From assembly GCA_011389735.1 (NCBI GenBank), contig JAABTS010000001.1:31326-95325 (forward strand): DNA of 64,000 nucleotides, given 5' to 3'. Each line of letters begins with the position of its first letter. Positions within the stretch are counted from its first letter, which is position 1. Shown in pieces: positions 9,932 to 19,171 of this stretch. The position numbers and the translations under genes are program-made. The notes beneath the pieces are model-generated. The model ran no database searches. It was not told the DNA's origin and worked only from the letters and a program-made list of their open reading frames with translations. This DNA comes from Desulfobacteraceae bacterium (GTDB lineage: Bacteria; Desulfobacterota; Desulfobacteria; Desulfobacterales; JAABTS01).

Positions 9932-10585
9932 ATGACGCTTATCTACGCAGTCGCCGATATTCACGGAAAACCCGAACGAATCGACCTTGTTCGACAAAAA
10001 ACAGTCGAGCATCATCCGGACGTTTTAGTACTCGCCGGCGATATAGTGTCTAGATCCAATCCTGAGGAAACAATCAGTCGCCTGGCGGACATGCCGGCGG
10101 AGATTCTTTTTATCCGGGGAAATTCGGATAAAAAGCGCAGGATCGATGACATCATGATCCATTATCCGAAGATCAAAATGTTAAATTCAGGTGAAAGACA
10201 GGTCAAAAACCTCCACTTTGTCGGTATCGGCGGGACAATCCCGATACCGTTCCGATCCATTGTTCATCTCAAGGAAAAACAATTGCTGTCGGCGTTGTCT
10301 CGTCTGATCCGGCCGAGGGAATCCATACTCATCGGACACCCTCCGCCCTATGGCGTTCTCGATGAGGTGATAGGCGGATTACACGCCGGTTCAAAAGGAT
10401 TCAGGAATGTCTTGAACCAAAAAGAGCCCCAGGTTTATATCTGTGGGCATATTCATCATCGAAGCGGAACTCGATATTTTGGAAAAACGCTGGTCGTCAA
10501 TTGCAGCATGGGAAAAGCCGGGGCCGGTTATCTCATCAGGCCGGCGGCTGACGCCGTTTCACCGCCTGAATTCGGCCCCGCATGA
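9932..10585 (+). CDS. Calcineurin-like metallophosphoesterase
   Basis: 217-aa protein of the calcineurin-like phosphoesterase superfamily. The metal-binding motifs are present in order: DIHG (9-12), GDIV (36-39), GNSD (63-66), GHPPP (113-117) and CGHIHH (147-152). The dimetal site suggests phosphomono- or diesterase activity; substrate unknown. No strong ribosome site precedes the ATG. It starts about 200 bp after dnaK, separated by repeat A, and is followed 37 bp later by the Cys-cluster gene. Confidence 0.85.
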   Translation: MTLIYAVADIHGKPERIDLVRQKTVEHHPDVLVLAGDIVSRSNPEETISRLADMPAEILFIRGNSDKKRRIDDIMIHYPKIKMLNSGERQVKNLHFVGIGGTIPIPFRSIVHLKEKQLLSALSRLIRPRESILIGHPPPYGVLDEVIGGLHAGSKGFRNVLNQKEPQVYICGHIHHRSGTRYFGKTLVVNCSMGKAGAGYLIRPAADAVSPPEFGPA

Positions 10586-10622
10586 CAACCCATGAAAAAA
10601 GAATATCAGGAAAGATAAAAAA

Positions 10623-11411
10623 ATGACCGAAGAGAACATATCATTTGGAGAGATCGAACCATTGAGAGTAGGACCGGATTATGAATTCGAGTTCTTGTGC
10701 CATAAAGGGGTGTCCTGCTTTACAAAATGCTGTCGGGGAATCAATATTGTGTTGACGCCCTACGACATTATCCGTTTGAAAAACCGTCTGGCTCTTTCAT
10801 CGGACGACTTTCTGGCCCTCTATACCGAACCTCGTTTGCTTGAGAAAACGGATTTACCGGTTATCACATTAAAATTACTGGATGATGAACTGAATTCCTG
10901 TCCTTTTGTAAAAGAAGAAGGCTGCATGGTGTACGCCGACAGGCCGACCACGTGCCGGTACTATCCATTGGGCGTCGCTTCCCTGAGTAACAAAGAAGAC
11001 GTGGACGGCGCGGAATTCTATTTTTTCGTCAAGGAATCCCACTGCTGCGGATTCGACGAGAAAAAGACATGGTCCGTTCGGGAGTGGCGAAAAGATCAGG
11101 AGGTTGATGTCTATGATCGAATTAACGCGGAATGGACCGATCTTTTTGTGTATAAACGATCATTCCCTCCGAATGTCAAATTTACCGATAAAACCAAACA
11201 AATGTTTTTTACCGCCAGCTATAACATTGATGCTTTCAGGCGGTTCGTGTTTGAAAGCAGCTTTTTAAACAGGTATGACATTGATGAAAAGTTGGTGGAA
11301 AAAATCCGGGAGGATGAAGTCGAACTTCTTCAATTCGGTGTTCGATGGCTAAAAAGCCTTTTATTTCAAGGGCATGAAAAATTCAAGCCAAAAGAGCAAC
11401 AACCCGCTTGA
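10623..11411 (+). CDS. YkgJ-family cysteine cluster protein
   Basis: 262-aa soluble protein with the zinc/iron-chelating cysteine cluster of the YkgJ-type family: GVSCFTKCCRG near residues 29-39, CPFV and GCMVY near 91-100, RPTTCRYYPLG near 105-116. The family binds a metal or iron-sulfur centre; a biochemical role is not established. Ribosome site AGGAAAG upstream. Likely co-transcribed with the phosphoesterase 37 bp upstream. Confidence 0.8.
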   Translation: MTEENISFGEIEPLRVGPDYEFEFLCHKGVSCFTKCCRGINIVLTPYDIIRLKNRLALSSDDFLALYTEPRLLEKTDLPVITLKLLDDELNSCPFVKEEGCMVYADRPTTCRYYPLGVASLSNKEDVDGAEFYFFVKESHCCGFDEKKTWSVREWRKDQEVDVYDRINAEWTDLFVYKRSFPPNVKFTDKTKQMFFTASYNIDAFRRFVFESSFLNRYDIDEKLVEKIREDEVELLQFGVRWLKSLLFQGHEKFKPKEQQPA

Positions 11412-11440
11412 TTCGCGGGAGTGACCGGCTGGTCCCAAAA

Positions 11441-11488
11441 GATAGGCGGTTTCGCCGTTCGTATTCTCCGGAAGGCGAGACCGCCTAT
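11441..11488. terminator. Bidirectional hairpin between convergent genes
   Basis: GATAGGCGGTTTCGCC pairs with AGGCGAGACCGCCTAT across a 15-nt loop. It separates the plus-strand Cys-cluster gene from the convergent minus-strand gene and overlaps the latter's stop codon; AAAA and TATTTATT flank the stem. Confidence 0.7.
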
Positions 11489-12717
11489 TTATTGATCAGC
11501 TCAATTCTTAATTGCCGGGGAGAGACTTCGTAAATATTCAATCCGAAATTCTCAAAAGTGGTCATCATCAGATATTCGGCGAATTCCCTGCCGCTCCGTT
11601 TATACTTCACAATCAAAACCGCCTCGTCGGACTTCATCTCTGAAAGATTGATATCCTGTACATCGGGTATTTCTTCCAATTTTTCTCGAAATTTAACAAA
11701 ATTGCGGAGATATGCGTTTCCGCCGACGATAACTTCCAAAACGGATCTTTCGGTGATTTGTTTTATCCAAAAATTTTCAATATTTGCCGCAATTTCGGCG
11801 GCCGCCTGGGAAGCTGCGGCGGAAATCGCTTCACGGATTCCGTCGGCGGGATCGTCATTGATTTGGATTTCATTTTTGATTGAAAATCCAATTTCTTGTT
11901 CCGTCTCCGTCAAAAAGGCCTTCAGGGTTACAACTCCGCTATAGGTTCTGGTGTTGTCGTTCATGGAATTGAGGGTCCTGTGAGCCGCGGATTTTCCCAT
12001 GATAACGATTTTGGAATCCAGCGCCTGTCCAAGCTGAATCGCTTCGTCGGTCGTCAAGTCCGGCCTTTGCGGCGGTTGAATCTGTAATTCATTTTCCGGC
12101 GTTTCCGGAATGGATTTAACGATCGGAAATCCTCGCTCCGAAAGCACATTTATAATTTCACTTTCCGCGTAATTTATTGCAGGCGGGGGGGAAGACGGTT
12201 CCCCGGCGGCTGAGATATCCCACCAGAAAATGGGAGGCTCGGATTCCAGATGATGTTCGGATATGAGCAGCAATATCTTCGGAAACCGTTCATCAGGATT
12301 CAGCGTGTCTTTTTCCACCTGAAGGAACCTGGTCAATAGCTTTCTGGATATGTCCGCCTGAACCAGAACTCTGTATTCCGTATCGGATTTATATTCTGCC
12401 AACACCTTGTAGTTCTGGATAAAATTTCTGATTTTCGGGTATATCTTTTCATTGATGGTTTCAAACGATCTCACCAGATCTTCTTTTGACACCAACTGTG
12501 TGACAAGCTGGTTGACAGCATCCATGAGACCGTCCATGACCGCTTCTTCTCTGGCTTTTTCGGGCCTGTCGGGCCGGGCCGGACTTGATCCGATAGCGTA
12601 TACGGTCGTATCGGTTGCAAAAAGAATCGAAAAATGGCCGCTCATGCAAACGCACAACGACGCTATAATCAGGGCCGCTACAGCATGTAGAATCGTTTTG
12701 GTCGATATAAGTGATCG
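11485..12717 (-). CDS. Exported FlgT-like protein
   Basis: About 410 aa, with an N-terminal hydrophobic signal (ILHAVAALIIASLCVCMSG). The next segment (ARxxA-rich helix, then IRNFIQNYKVLAEYKSDTEYRVLVQADI) has the pattern of the FlgT N-terminal/LPP20-like fold. The middle part contains a nucleotide-free, TolB-N-like segment (LGQALDSKIVIMGKSAA). FlgT belongs to the sheathed-flagellum H-ring in Vibrio; here function is inferred only. I prefer the ATG at 12717 because it begins directly before the signal peptide; the track start (12777) adds 20 unlikely residues. FlgO-like relatives appear at 33.9-36.5 kb. Confidence 0.6.
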   Translation of the reverse strand, partial: RSLISTKTILHAVAALIIASLCVCMSGHFSILFATDTTVYAIGSSPARPDRPEKAREEAVMDGLMDAVNQLVTQLVSKEDLVRSFETINEKIYPKIRNFIQNYKVLAEYKSDTEYRVLVQADISRKLLTRFLQVEKDTLNPDERFPKILLLISEHHLESEPPIFWWDISAAGEPSSPPPAINYAESEIINVLSERGFPIVKSIPETPENELQIQPPQRPDLTTDEAIQLGQALDSKIVIMGKSAAHRTLNSMNDNTRTYSGVVTLKAFLTETEQEIGFSIKNEIQINDDPADGIREAISAAASQAAAEIAANIENFWIKQITERSVLEVIVGGNAYLRNFVKFREKLEEIPDVQDINLSEMKSDEAVLIVKYKRSGREFAEYLMMTTFENFGLNIYEVSPRQLRIELINK

Positions 12718-12854
12718 CATATTAAAACTGTATGAATCGATTGACGGTGCTTGCCATGGTTTCTCAGGCGCCGGCATGGAATATATGCACTATTTCCGGC
12801 CTGTCGTTTCGGGGAATTTCATTTCTTGAAAGCTGCATAATAAAATCGCCGATC

Positions 12855-13763
12855 TTAGTTTTTACCCGGCAAAATGGAAATAAAACAGTTGTTATAATCA
12901 TCGTTTTCGCTGTGGAAAAGGTCCGATACTTTCGGCGTGACATATTGGTTGATAAATCCGATAACTGCGGATATGCGGGTATACACCCCGTAATAGCCGG
13001 GTTCGGCGCATCCTTCGCCCCAACTGACGACTCCGGCGAGCAACCACGAAGACTGGCTGGATTGCACCATCAAAGGACCGCCGCTGTCTCCATCGCATGA
13101 ATCCTTCCCGCCTTGTTTGTATCCCGCACACATTTCCAATCGAGTGATTTCGTAATAATACCCGGCGGTTTGACTCATGGTTTCAGAACATTCCGTATTG
13201 GATACAATCGGAACATCGACCTGATTCAATGCATTTGAAGCAGCCCCCCATCCGATAACCGTCCCCATGATTCCTTCGAGACTGCTAGTTCCGGAATAAA
13301 CCGGTATGGCCATTTTGGAAGACGGGGCCTCCAGTTCAATGAGGGCTATATCCGGAACTCTTTTCTCCGCAAAATCGGGATGCGGGACAATTCGTTTTAC
13401 CTTGATACGTTCCCCCGAATTTGTACTCAAGTTATGAATTCCAACGACCGCATGAATTTCGTCCGGAGCGATATAGCCGTCATGAGCCATATCCTCGTCG
13501 AATTCCTCTAAACAATGAGCCGCTGTCAGAACCCATCGGGGATGTATCAATGATCCGCTGCAAAACCGGCCGGTGTCGGTGCTTAAATTTGCATGTACGA
13601 GCGCGGTCATCCAGGGCCATGCGTTCACCTCGGATTCCACGCCTCCCACTATTCGGTAATCATTATGATCAGCGTAAACCGTATCGGCTTGATTCTTTTC
13701 GCCGGCGACGGCAAATCCGGAAACGAGCGTGGCCATTATCAATATCGAACAGAATTTTTTCAT
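12855..13763 (-). CDS. Secreted trypsin-like serine protease (S1)
   Basis: 302-aa chymotrypsin-fold protease. A signal peptide (MKKFCSILIMATLVSGFAVA) is followed by a short pro-region and the activation-site sequence RIVGG. The catalytic triad is intact: His in LTAAHC, Asp in DIALIEL, Ser in CDGDSGGPL; the Asp six residues before Ser predicts trypsin-like cleavage after Arg/Lys. Paired cysteines fit the canonical disulfides, so it should act outside the cytoplasm. Start at 13763 chosen because GGAGG lies 7 nt upstream; the track start adds a non-signal extension. It is flanked upstream by repeat A and stands alone. Confidence 0.93.
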   Translation of the reverse strand: MKKFCSILIMATLVSGFAVAGEKNQADTVYADHNDYRIVGGVESEVNAWPWMTALVHANLSTDTGRFCSGSLIHPRWVLTAAHCLEEFDEDMAHDGYIAPDEIHAVVGIHNLSTNSGERIKVKRIVPHPDFAEKRVPDIALIELEAPSSKMAIPVYSGTSSLEGIMGTVIGWGAASNALNQVDVPIVSNTECSETMSQTAGYYYEITRLEMCAGYKQGGKDSCDGDSGGPLMVQSSQSSWLLAGVVSWGEGCAEPGYYGVYTRISAVIGFINQYVTPKVSDLFHSENDDYNNCFISILPGKN

Positions 13764-13819
13764 TGAAACCTCCGGTCGTTGTTTACAATATGCATGCGTT
13801 TGTTTGTTGAACAATTTTC

Positions 13820-13925
13820 TACAGGTTTCCGGAAATTAAATTTCACAATGCGGCGGGCCCTGGATCATACGATTCGTATATCCGGGGCCGGCGACACAGT
13901 GAAATTTCATTTCCGGAAGACTATA
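13820..13925. repeat. Palindromic repeat A, copy 4 (intact)
   Basis: The clearest copy: CTACAGGTTTCCGGAAATT ... CGGCGGGCCC, short centre, GGGGCCGGCGACACAGTG ... TTTCCGGAAGACTATA. Nearly complete inverted repeat about 106 bp long. Confidence 0.8.
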
Positions 13926-13951
13926 ATAACCGTTTAAACCGCCGGATACCT

Positions 13952-14659
13952 TTAAAAATAGATGTTCACGCCGGCCCCGAATTTAAAAAAGTTCAAGTTA
14001 TCCACATTGTTGAATCCTTGTATATAATGGGCCGCGGTTTCGATCGCCACATGGCTGTTAAAAAAGAAGTCCACTCCAATTCCGAATCGCGTGCAAAGAT
14101 CGATTTCATCGTCATCGTATGTGGCGTCGTGTTCCGTAACCTCAGCTTCGGAATACATCAAGCCGATTCCGGTTTGGATAAACGGGCTTACCCGCCAGGC
14201 CAGAGCGACTTTGAAACTTCCGATGGCGGCGGCCACGTTCATTTCCGCTGAAACCTTTTCCGAATCCCATTCAAACTGGTGAAAATAAACCAGCTCAGAT
14301 TCAAGTGATACAATTATCGCGTCAATGGCTTCATAAAAGCTGTATCCGAATTTGAATCCCCCGCCGAAAGTGTCGTCAAAGTCAGGAGTGGATTCGTAAA
14401 TCCGCGTATCTCCGTGATCGAAATCCTCGAGTGTATAATACGGAGTGATTCCAATATAAAATCGATTCGGATAGTTGAACCCTGTCTCGCCCGCCGCCGC
14501 TGGTTCTTCGTCGAACGTCGTTTCCGGATCGTCCATATTTTCGAATGTCGTTTCCGGATCGTTCATATCGTCTGCGGCGGATTGGGCAAAAGCTCCCGCA
14601 GACATAAAAAAAATGAAAAAAGCAACCACCAGGTAATAAACGCTTCTGTTGACAGTCAT
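13952..14659 (-). CDS. Outer membrane beta-barrel protein
   Basis: 235 aa. A signal peptide (ending AGAFAQ) is followed by an acidic linker with a near-tandem repeat (DDMNDPETTFENMDDPETTFDEE region), then alternating amphipathic strands typical of an eight-stranded barrel, ending in INIYF with the C-terminal aromatic recognised by the BAM machinery. Resembles the OmpA-like/OmpW-like outer membrane beta-barrel superfamily. Ribosome site AAGGTG upstream. No enzyme motif is visible; role unknown. Confidence 0.75.
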   Translation of the reverse strand: MTVNRSVYYLVVAFFIFFMSAGAFAQSAADDMNDPETTFENMDDPETTFDEEPAAAGETGFNYPNRFYIGITPYYTLEDFDHGDTRIYESTPDFDDTFGGGFKFGYSFYEAIDAIIVSLESELVYFHQFEWDSEKVSAEMNVAAAIGSFKVALAWRVSPFIQTGIGLMYSEAEVTEHDATYDDDEIDLCTRFGIGVDFFFNSHVAIETAAHYIQGFNNVDNLNFFKFGAGVNIYF

Positions 14660-14870
14660 AAGGCACCTTATTCTTTAAATCAATATAGTGTTTTCCGGTT
14701 CTATCGCTGAAGAATCCTTAATTGATCGGAAAATATGTCAATACCTATTCCCAAACAGAAAAAAAGTCAAGTATTCCGGTCATATTGAAGTGGAAAAAGA
14801 AAAACGCCGGATATTTTTCAGGGAATTCATGTTTCGTTTCAGTCCTTATTACGTCGGACGTTGCAATGGT

Positions 14871-15848
14871 TTAGAGTTTTCGTTTCACAGCGTATTCGGA
14901 TAGTTCGATCAAACATTGAACGGCGGGCGTTGCAGGGAAAATATCCAGAGCCTTTTTGGCGCAGCCCGCGTAATACAGGGCTCTTTCTCTCGCGTAATCG
15001 AGTCCGTCATATTTTTTCAGGATATCCTTCAGCACACGGAAGTCCTCACCGGAAAATGTCGGATTTCGGATAATGTTGACCATGGTTTTCTTGTCCAATG
15101 GATCGGAACGACCTAAAGCGTGAATCAGCGGCAGGGTAATTTTGCCCTCCCGCAGGTCGGCGCCGACCTCTTTTCCCAGTGTATCGGTGGCGGAGGCGTA
15201 ATCAAGAATATCATCGGCGATTTGAAAAGCGACGCCAAGATTCAGTCCGTAGGAGGACAACGCCGATATCTGTTTTTCCGTTCCATCCCCGAAAATCGCT
15301 CCCACACGGCATGCGCCTTCAATCAATACAGCCGTTTTGCGGCGTATAACCTCCATATACTCTTCTTCGGCTATATCGATTTTGCCTTTACGGATGAGCT
15401 GATGAATTTCTCCCTGGGACATTTCTTCGGTAATTTCGGATAACACCCGGATAATTTCCATGCGCCGGGTGTCGGCGCAAAGCGAAAGGACTCGGGCCAG
15501 AAGAAAATCTCCCACCAGCACCGCGATTTCGTTTCCCCAGATTTTATGGGCCACGGGATTGCCGCGTCTGAGCGATGCGTCGTCGACCAGATCGTCGTGC
15601 AATAAAGAGGCGACATGCATATATTCAAAGATCGTCGAGAATTTTGCGGCCTCATCCGTTTGATGGCCGCAGGTTTTTGCGGAGAGAGTCATTAAAAGAG
15701 GCCGAATCCGTTTGCCTCCGCTGAAAAGGATATGGCCGGCCACATCCTCTACAATGTCAAGATGCGCTTTCAGGTTTCTGCGAAGCGCATTTTCAATCGT
15801 TTCGATATCCGCCTTGAAAGGCGTTAAAAACGCCGGTGTTGATTTCAT
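14871..15848 (-). CDS. All-trans polyprenyl diphosphate synthase
   Basis: Elongates allylic diphosphates with IPP to the long-chain isoprenoid used for quinones or carriers. First Asp-rich motif DDLVDD (about residue 84) and second motif DDILDY (about 211) are intact, together with FSGGKRIRPLL near the start. 325 aa is typical of octaprenyl/heptaprenyl synthases (IspB/HepT type); chain length cannot be told from sequence with confidence. Overlaps the rimO stop by 4 bp, so it is the last gene of the etfB-etfA-rimO run. Confidence 0.92.
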   Translation of the reverse strand: MKSTPAFLTPFKADIETIENALRRNLKAHLDIVEDVAGHILFSGGKRIRPLLMTLSAKTCGHQTDEAAKFSTIFEYMHVASLLHDDLVDDASLRRGNPVAHKIWGNEIAVLVGDFLLARVLSLCADTRRMEIIRVLSEITEEMSQGEIHQLIRKGKIDIAEEEYMEVIRRKTAVLIEGACRVGAIFGDGTEKQISALSSYGLNLGVAFQIADDILDYASATDTLGKEVGADLREGKITLPLIHALGRSDPLDKKTMVNIIRNPTFSGEDFRVLKDILKKYDGLDYARERALYYAGCAKKALDIFPATPAVQCLIELSEYAVKRKL

Positions 15849-17188
15849 ACCGGATCTCCATACAGATCATATTCAAAAACATCTTCGATTTTTACATGAA
15901 CAAGCGCACCAGGCGTCAATGTTTTGGATCGAACGTAGGTCGCTCCGTCTACGTCCGGCGCCTGAAACACCGTTCTTCCCTCGTACAGGCCGGTTTCAAC
16001 CTGCCTGTCGACTATAACTTCAAAAATACGGCCCTTATGTCTCCGGTTATGCTCAAAAGAAATTCCCATCTGCACTCCCATCAATTCATCCAGGCGTTTT
16101 TCCGCCGTTTCGGCGGCGACTTTTCCGGATAAGCGATGGGAGGGCTGTTCTTTGGCGTCGGAGTATGTAAATCCGCCTAAATGGTTGAATCGGACATCCT
16201 CGATGAATTTTACGAGTGACCGGAAATCCCGGCCCGTTTCGCCGGGAAATCCGACCATGACGGTGGTTCTTAGCGCAGCGTCCGGGATTTTCGATCTAAT
16301 GGTCTCAAATAACCGGTACAGTGAATCTTTATCATATCCCCGCGCCATTTGTTTGAGCAGCTTTGTTTCACTGTGCTGAATCGGAATATCGAAATACGGA
16401 ACGATGTTTTTTTTGCCGGCGATCATTTGGATAACCGAATCCGTCATGCTCTCGGGATGGGCGTAGAGGATTCTGATTCGCGCATCAGGGAAAAAGTCCG
16501 ACAACCGGTCGAGCAGGACGACCAGGTCCGTCCCGTCCGCCAGATCAACTCCGTAATTTGTCGTTTCCTGGGCTACAAGAACTAGCTCCCGGGCTCCGGA
16601 TTCGATAAGCCGCCGGGATTCATCGACCAGGAGTTCGACCGGCGTACTTTTCTGTTTTCCTCGAAGCTTTGGGATGATGCAATAGGAGCATCTCCGGTTA
16701 CACCCTTCGGCGATTTTCAGATAAGCGACGGGAAACGCAGTGTTGATTCTAGCCGGAACGGTTTTATATCTGCGGATATGATCTACGGAAGGGATGATGC
16801 ATCGAGGCGTTTTTGGATCTCCAGCGGCGGCTTCAATGATTCGATCAAAAGCCGCCGTACCTAAAAACATGTCGACCTCGGGAAGAGCTTCGCTGATTTC
16901 GGCGCCGTATCGTTGGGGAAGACATCCGGTCACGATCAATCGTTTACACCCGCCGTTTTTTTTGTATTCCGCCAGTTCCAAAATTTGATCAATCGATTCA
17001 TTGACAGCGGATTCAATAAAACTGCATGTGTTTATTATGATGACGTCGGCGTCCGAAGGACTTTCCATGATTTGCAACCCCGATTCCGCCAATGCGCCCA
17101 GCATTCTTTCGCTGTCGACAAGATTCTTTGCGCATCCAAGACTGACCAGGTTGACTTTCATGGGGGCCATGGTTTTCAAAACATCCAA
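15845..17188 (-). CDS. rimO: Ribosomal protein S12 methylthiotransferase RimO
   Basis: Radical-SAM methylthiotransferase modifying Asp of ribosomal protein S12. The N-terminal UPF0004 domain starts VSLGCAKNLVDSE and carries its three cluster cysteines (GCAKN, NTCSF, GCLPQ). The radical SAM motif CNRRCSYCIIP follows, then a C-terminal TRAM domain ending in FEYDLYGDP. 447 aa is standard. Start could also be an ATG 6 or 9 codons further in; none has a strong ribosome site. Between etfA (10 bp upstream) and the polyprenyl synthase. Confidence 0.96.
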   Translation of the reverse strand: MDVLKTMAPMKVNLVSLGCAKNLVDSERMLGALAESGLQIMESPSDADVIIINTCSFIESAVNESIDQILELAEYKKNGGCKRLIVTGCLPQRYGAEISEALPEVDMFLGTAAFDRIIEAAAGDPKTPRCIIPSVDHIRRYKTVPARINTAFPVAYLKIAEGCNRRCSYCIIPKLRGKQKSTPVELLVDESRRLIESGARELVLVAQETTNYGVDLADGTDLVVLLDRLSDFFPDARIRILYAHPESMTDSVIQMIAGKKNIVPYFDIPIQHSETKLLKQMARGYDKDSLYRLFETIRSKIPDAALRTTVMVGFPGETGRDFRSLVKFIEDVRFNHLGGFTYSDAKEQPSHRLSGKVAAETAEKRLDELMGVQMGISFEHNRRHKGRIFEVIVDRQVETGLYEGRTVFQAPDVDGATYVRSKTLTPGALVHVKIEDVFEYDLYGDPV

Positions 17189-17198
17189 ATCCGTTTCC

Positions 17199-18164
17199 TT
17201 AATCTTTGATTTTCCGGATTTCTTCGGTCAACAAAGGAAGTACTTCGAACAAATCGCCGACAACGCCATAGTCCGCCCTGGAAAAAATAGGGGCTTCCGG
17301 ATCTTTGTTCACGGCGACCACGATCCCGGACGAAGACATTCCCGCGAGGTGCTGGACGGCTCCGGAAATTCCACAAGCGATATAGAGTTTTGGCGATACG
17401 ACCTTCCCGGTCTGGCCGACCTGGTCTGAATGAGGCCGCCAACCTTCGTCGACAGCCGATCTCGAAGCCCCTACAGCAGCGCCTGACGCCCGGGCCAGGC
17501 TTTCAATGAGCGTAAAATCGGCTCCGCCCACTCCCCTTCCTCCGGAAACCACTATCTCCGCTTCGGTCAAATCTATGTCGCCCGTCTTTGGCCGGGCTTC
17601 GACAAATTCGACGCGCGATTCAACCGCGTCACAGGCTATATATTCAACCTCCCCTTTGCCTTCCGCGGCTTCGATCTTCATTGAATTCGGCCGGATGACA
17701 GCAATTTTGGGTTCTTTTAGAAGTTCGACCTCTGCAAGGGCTTTGCCGCCGTATACAGGACGCACGGCGGTCAGCGAATCCCGTTCAATCTGAATGGAAA
17801 CGCAGTCCATCGCAATCGATCCTCCGGATTGTACAGCCAGGCGAACGGCGCATTCTCGTCCCCACATGGAGGCTCCGAATAACACGATCGAAACGCCTTC
17901 CCGTTGAATAAACCCGGCGGCGAAAGTCGCGGCGACATCCGCCTGAAACATATCCTGGCGGATGTTGGAGACGCACCATATTTTATCGGCGCCCAGTCCT
18001 TTCAGCTCGGTTTCGGCGGCGTCCGTGTCCGATCCGAAAACAAGCACATGCAGATCCCGCTCCAGTTTGCGGGCGATCCGCCGGCCCTCGCTGACCGCTT
18101 CAAGCCCGGCTTTTCGTAAACCGCCGTCAGTCCGTTCGGTTATCGCCAATATGTGTTGAGACAT
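17199..18164 (-). CDS. etfA: Electron transfer flavoprotein, alpha subunit
   Basis: FAD-binding subunit of ETF, which passes electrons from acyl-CoA or other dehydrogenases to the membrane quinone pool. The C-terminal FAD domain signature is visible (GASRSAVDEGWRPHSDQVGQ, then YIACGISGAVQH and AVNKDPEAPIF). 321 aa is normal. AAGGAG lies upstream of the ATG, 14 bp after etfB. Likely supports fatty-acid or aromatic oxidation common in this type of sulfate reducer. Confidence 0.96.
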   Translation of the reverse strand: MSQHILAITERTDGGLRKAGLEAVSEGRRIARKLERDLHVLVFGSDTDAAETELKGLGADKIWCVSNIRQDMFQADVAATFAAGFIQREGVSIVLFGASMWGRECAVRLAVQSGGSIAMDCVSIQIERDSLTAVRPVYGGKALAEVELLKEPKIAVIRPNSMKIEAAEGKGEVEYIACDAVESRVEFVEARPKTGDIDLTEAEIVVSGGRGVGGADFTLIESLARASGAAVGASRSAVDEGWRPHSDQVGQTGKVVSPKLYIACGISGAVQHLAGMSSSGIVVAVNKDPEAPIFSRADYGVVGDLFEVLPLLTEEIRKIKD

Positions 18165-18178
18165 GATTCCGGCTCCTT

Positions 18179-18961
18179 TTAAATGACATTTTCTTTTTCA
18201 TGCAGTAATCGTACAAGTTCCGAAACTTTAACGGCCGTCGTTTCACCTTCGATGATACGACCGGCTTTTCGTTCCGGAGCGTGTCGCACGTATCCCAGTT
18301 GCATTTTGGACCGGCCGTATTTTTCAGGGGTGTCGGTCACATCCGAAAGTGATTTGATTTGGAGGGGTTTTTTTTTGGCTTTCATTATACCGGGCATTGA
18401 TGCGAACCGGGGTTCGTTCAATCCTTTTTGCACCGTCAGCAGAACAGGAAAATTGGATTTCAGAACGATTTCGCCGCCATCCCGGTCGCAAACGCATTGG
18501 ATGGAGTTATCGGCGATGGTTTGCTCGACAACCAGAGGGACGCCTGGAATAGATAAATATTCGGCAACGGCCGTTCCGACCAGGCAACCGTCGTCATCGA
18601 CGGCTTTTTGCCCGGCAAGAATAAGATCGTAAGGCGTCCTTCGAATTTCACTCGCTAAAATTTCGGCGATTTCAAGTTCGTCATAATTCTGAACAGCGTC
18701 CACTTGAATCAAAACCCCCTTGTCGGCGCCCATGGCGAGGCCTGTTCGAATCGCTTCGGCGAATTTAGCAGGTCCCAGGGAAACAATGGTGATTTCTCCG
18801 CCCATAGCGTCTCTAATCCGAACAGCCTCTTCTACAGCGTATTCGTCATACGGATTCATGATCCATTTCACTGTATCCGTCAGAACGGATCGGCCGTCGT
18901 CGGATATTTGAATTACGGATTCAGTAGCCGGTGTTTGTTTCACTAAAACGATAATGTTCAC
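18179..18961 (-). CDS. etfB: Electron transfer flavoprotein, beta subunit
   Basis: Partner of EtfA. The ETF-beta pattern is clear: N-terminal IIVLVKQTPATE, VKWIMNPYDEYAVEEA, then GQKAVDDDGCLVG and the C-terminal motif region. It starts at GTG with AAGGACT 6 nt upstream. First gene of etfB-etfA-rimO-polyprenyl synthase. The upstream space to dapA-like holds repeat A copy 5. Confidence 0.95.
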   Translation of the reverse strand: MNIIVLVKQTPATESVIQISDDGRSVLTDTVKWIMNPYDEYAVEEAVRIRDAMGGEITIVSLGPAKFAEAIRTGLAMGADKGVLIQVDAVQNYDELEIAEILASEIRRTPYDLILAGQKAVDDDGCLVGTAVAEYLSIPGVPLVVEQTIADNSIQCVCDRDGGEIVLKSNFPVLLTVQKGLNEPRFASMPGIMKAKKKPLQIKSLSDVTDTPEKYGRSKMQLGYVRHAPERKAGRIIEGETTAVKVSELVRLLHEKENVI

Positions 18962-19009
18962 GATCAGTCCTTCTGTATAAAATTGTGCTTTACGTCTTGA
19001 TTGATATCG

Positions 19010-19114
19010 ATACAGCCTTCCGAAAATAGAATTTCACCGCGTCGCCGGCCCGGAATATAATGGCAGGATGCTCCCGGCCCGCCGCATTGTGGAATTCATT
19101 TTTTGAAAACCTAT
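19010..19114. repeat. Palindromic repeat A, copy 5
   Basis: GATACAGCCTTCCGAAAATAG ... CGCCGGCCC / CCCGGCCCGCC ... TTTTGAAAACCTATG. Lies upstream of etfB and downstream of the dapA-like gene. Confidence 0.75.
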
Positions 19115-19171
19115 GTTTCAGGCCTTGACCTTTCTGAAATATTGTATCTGGAAGCCCGTAACGTTCTGTTT

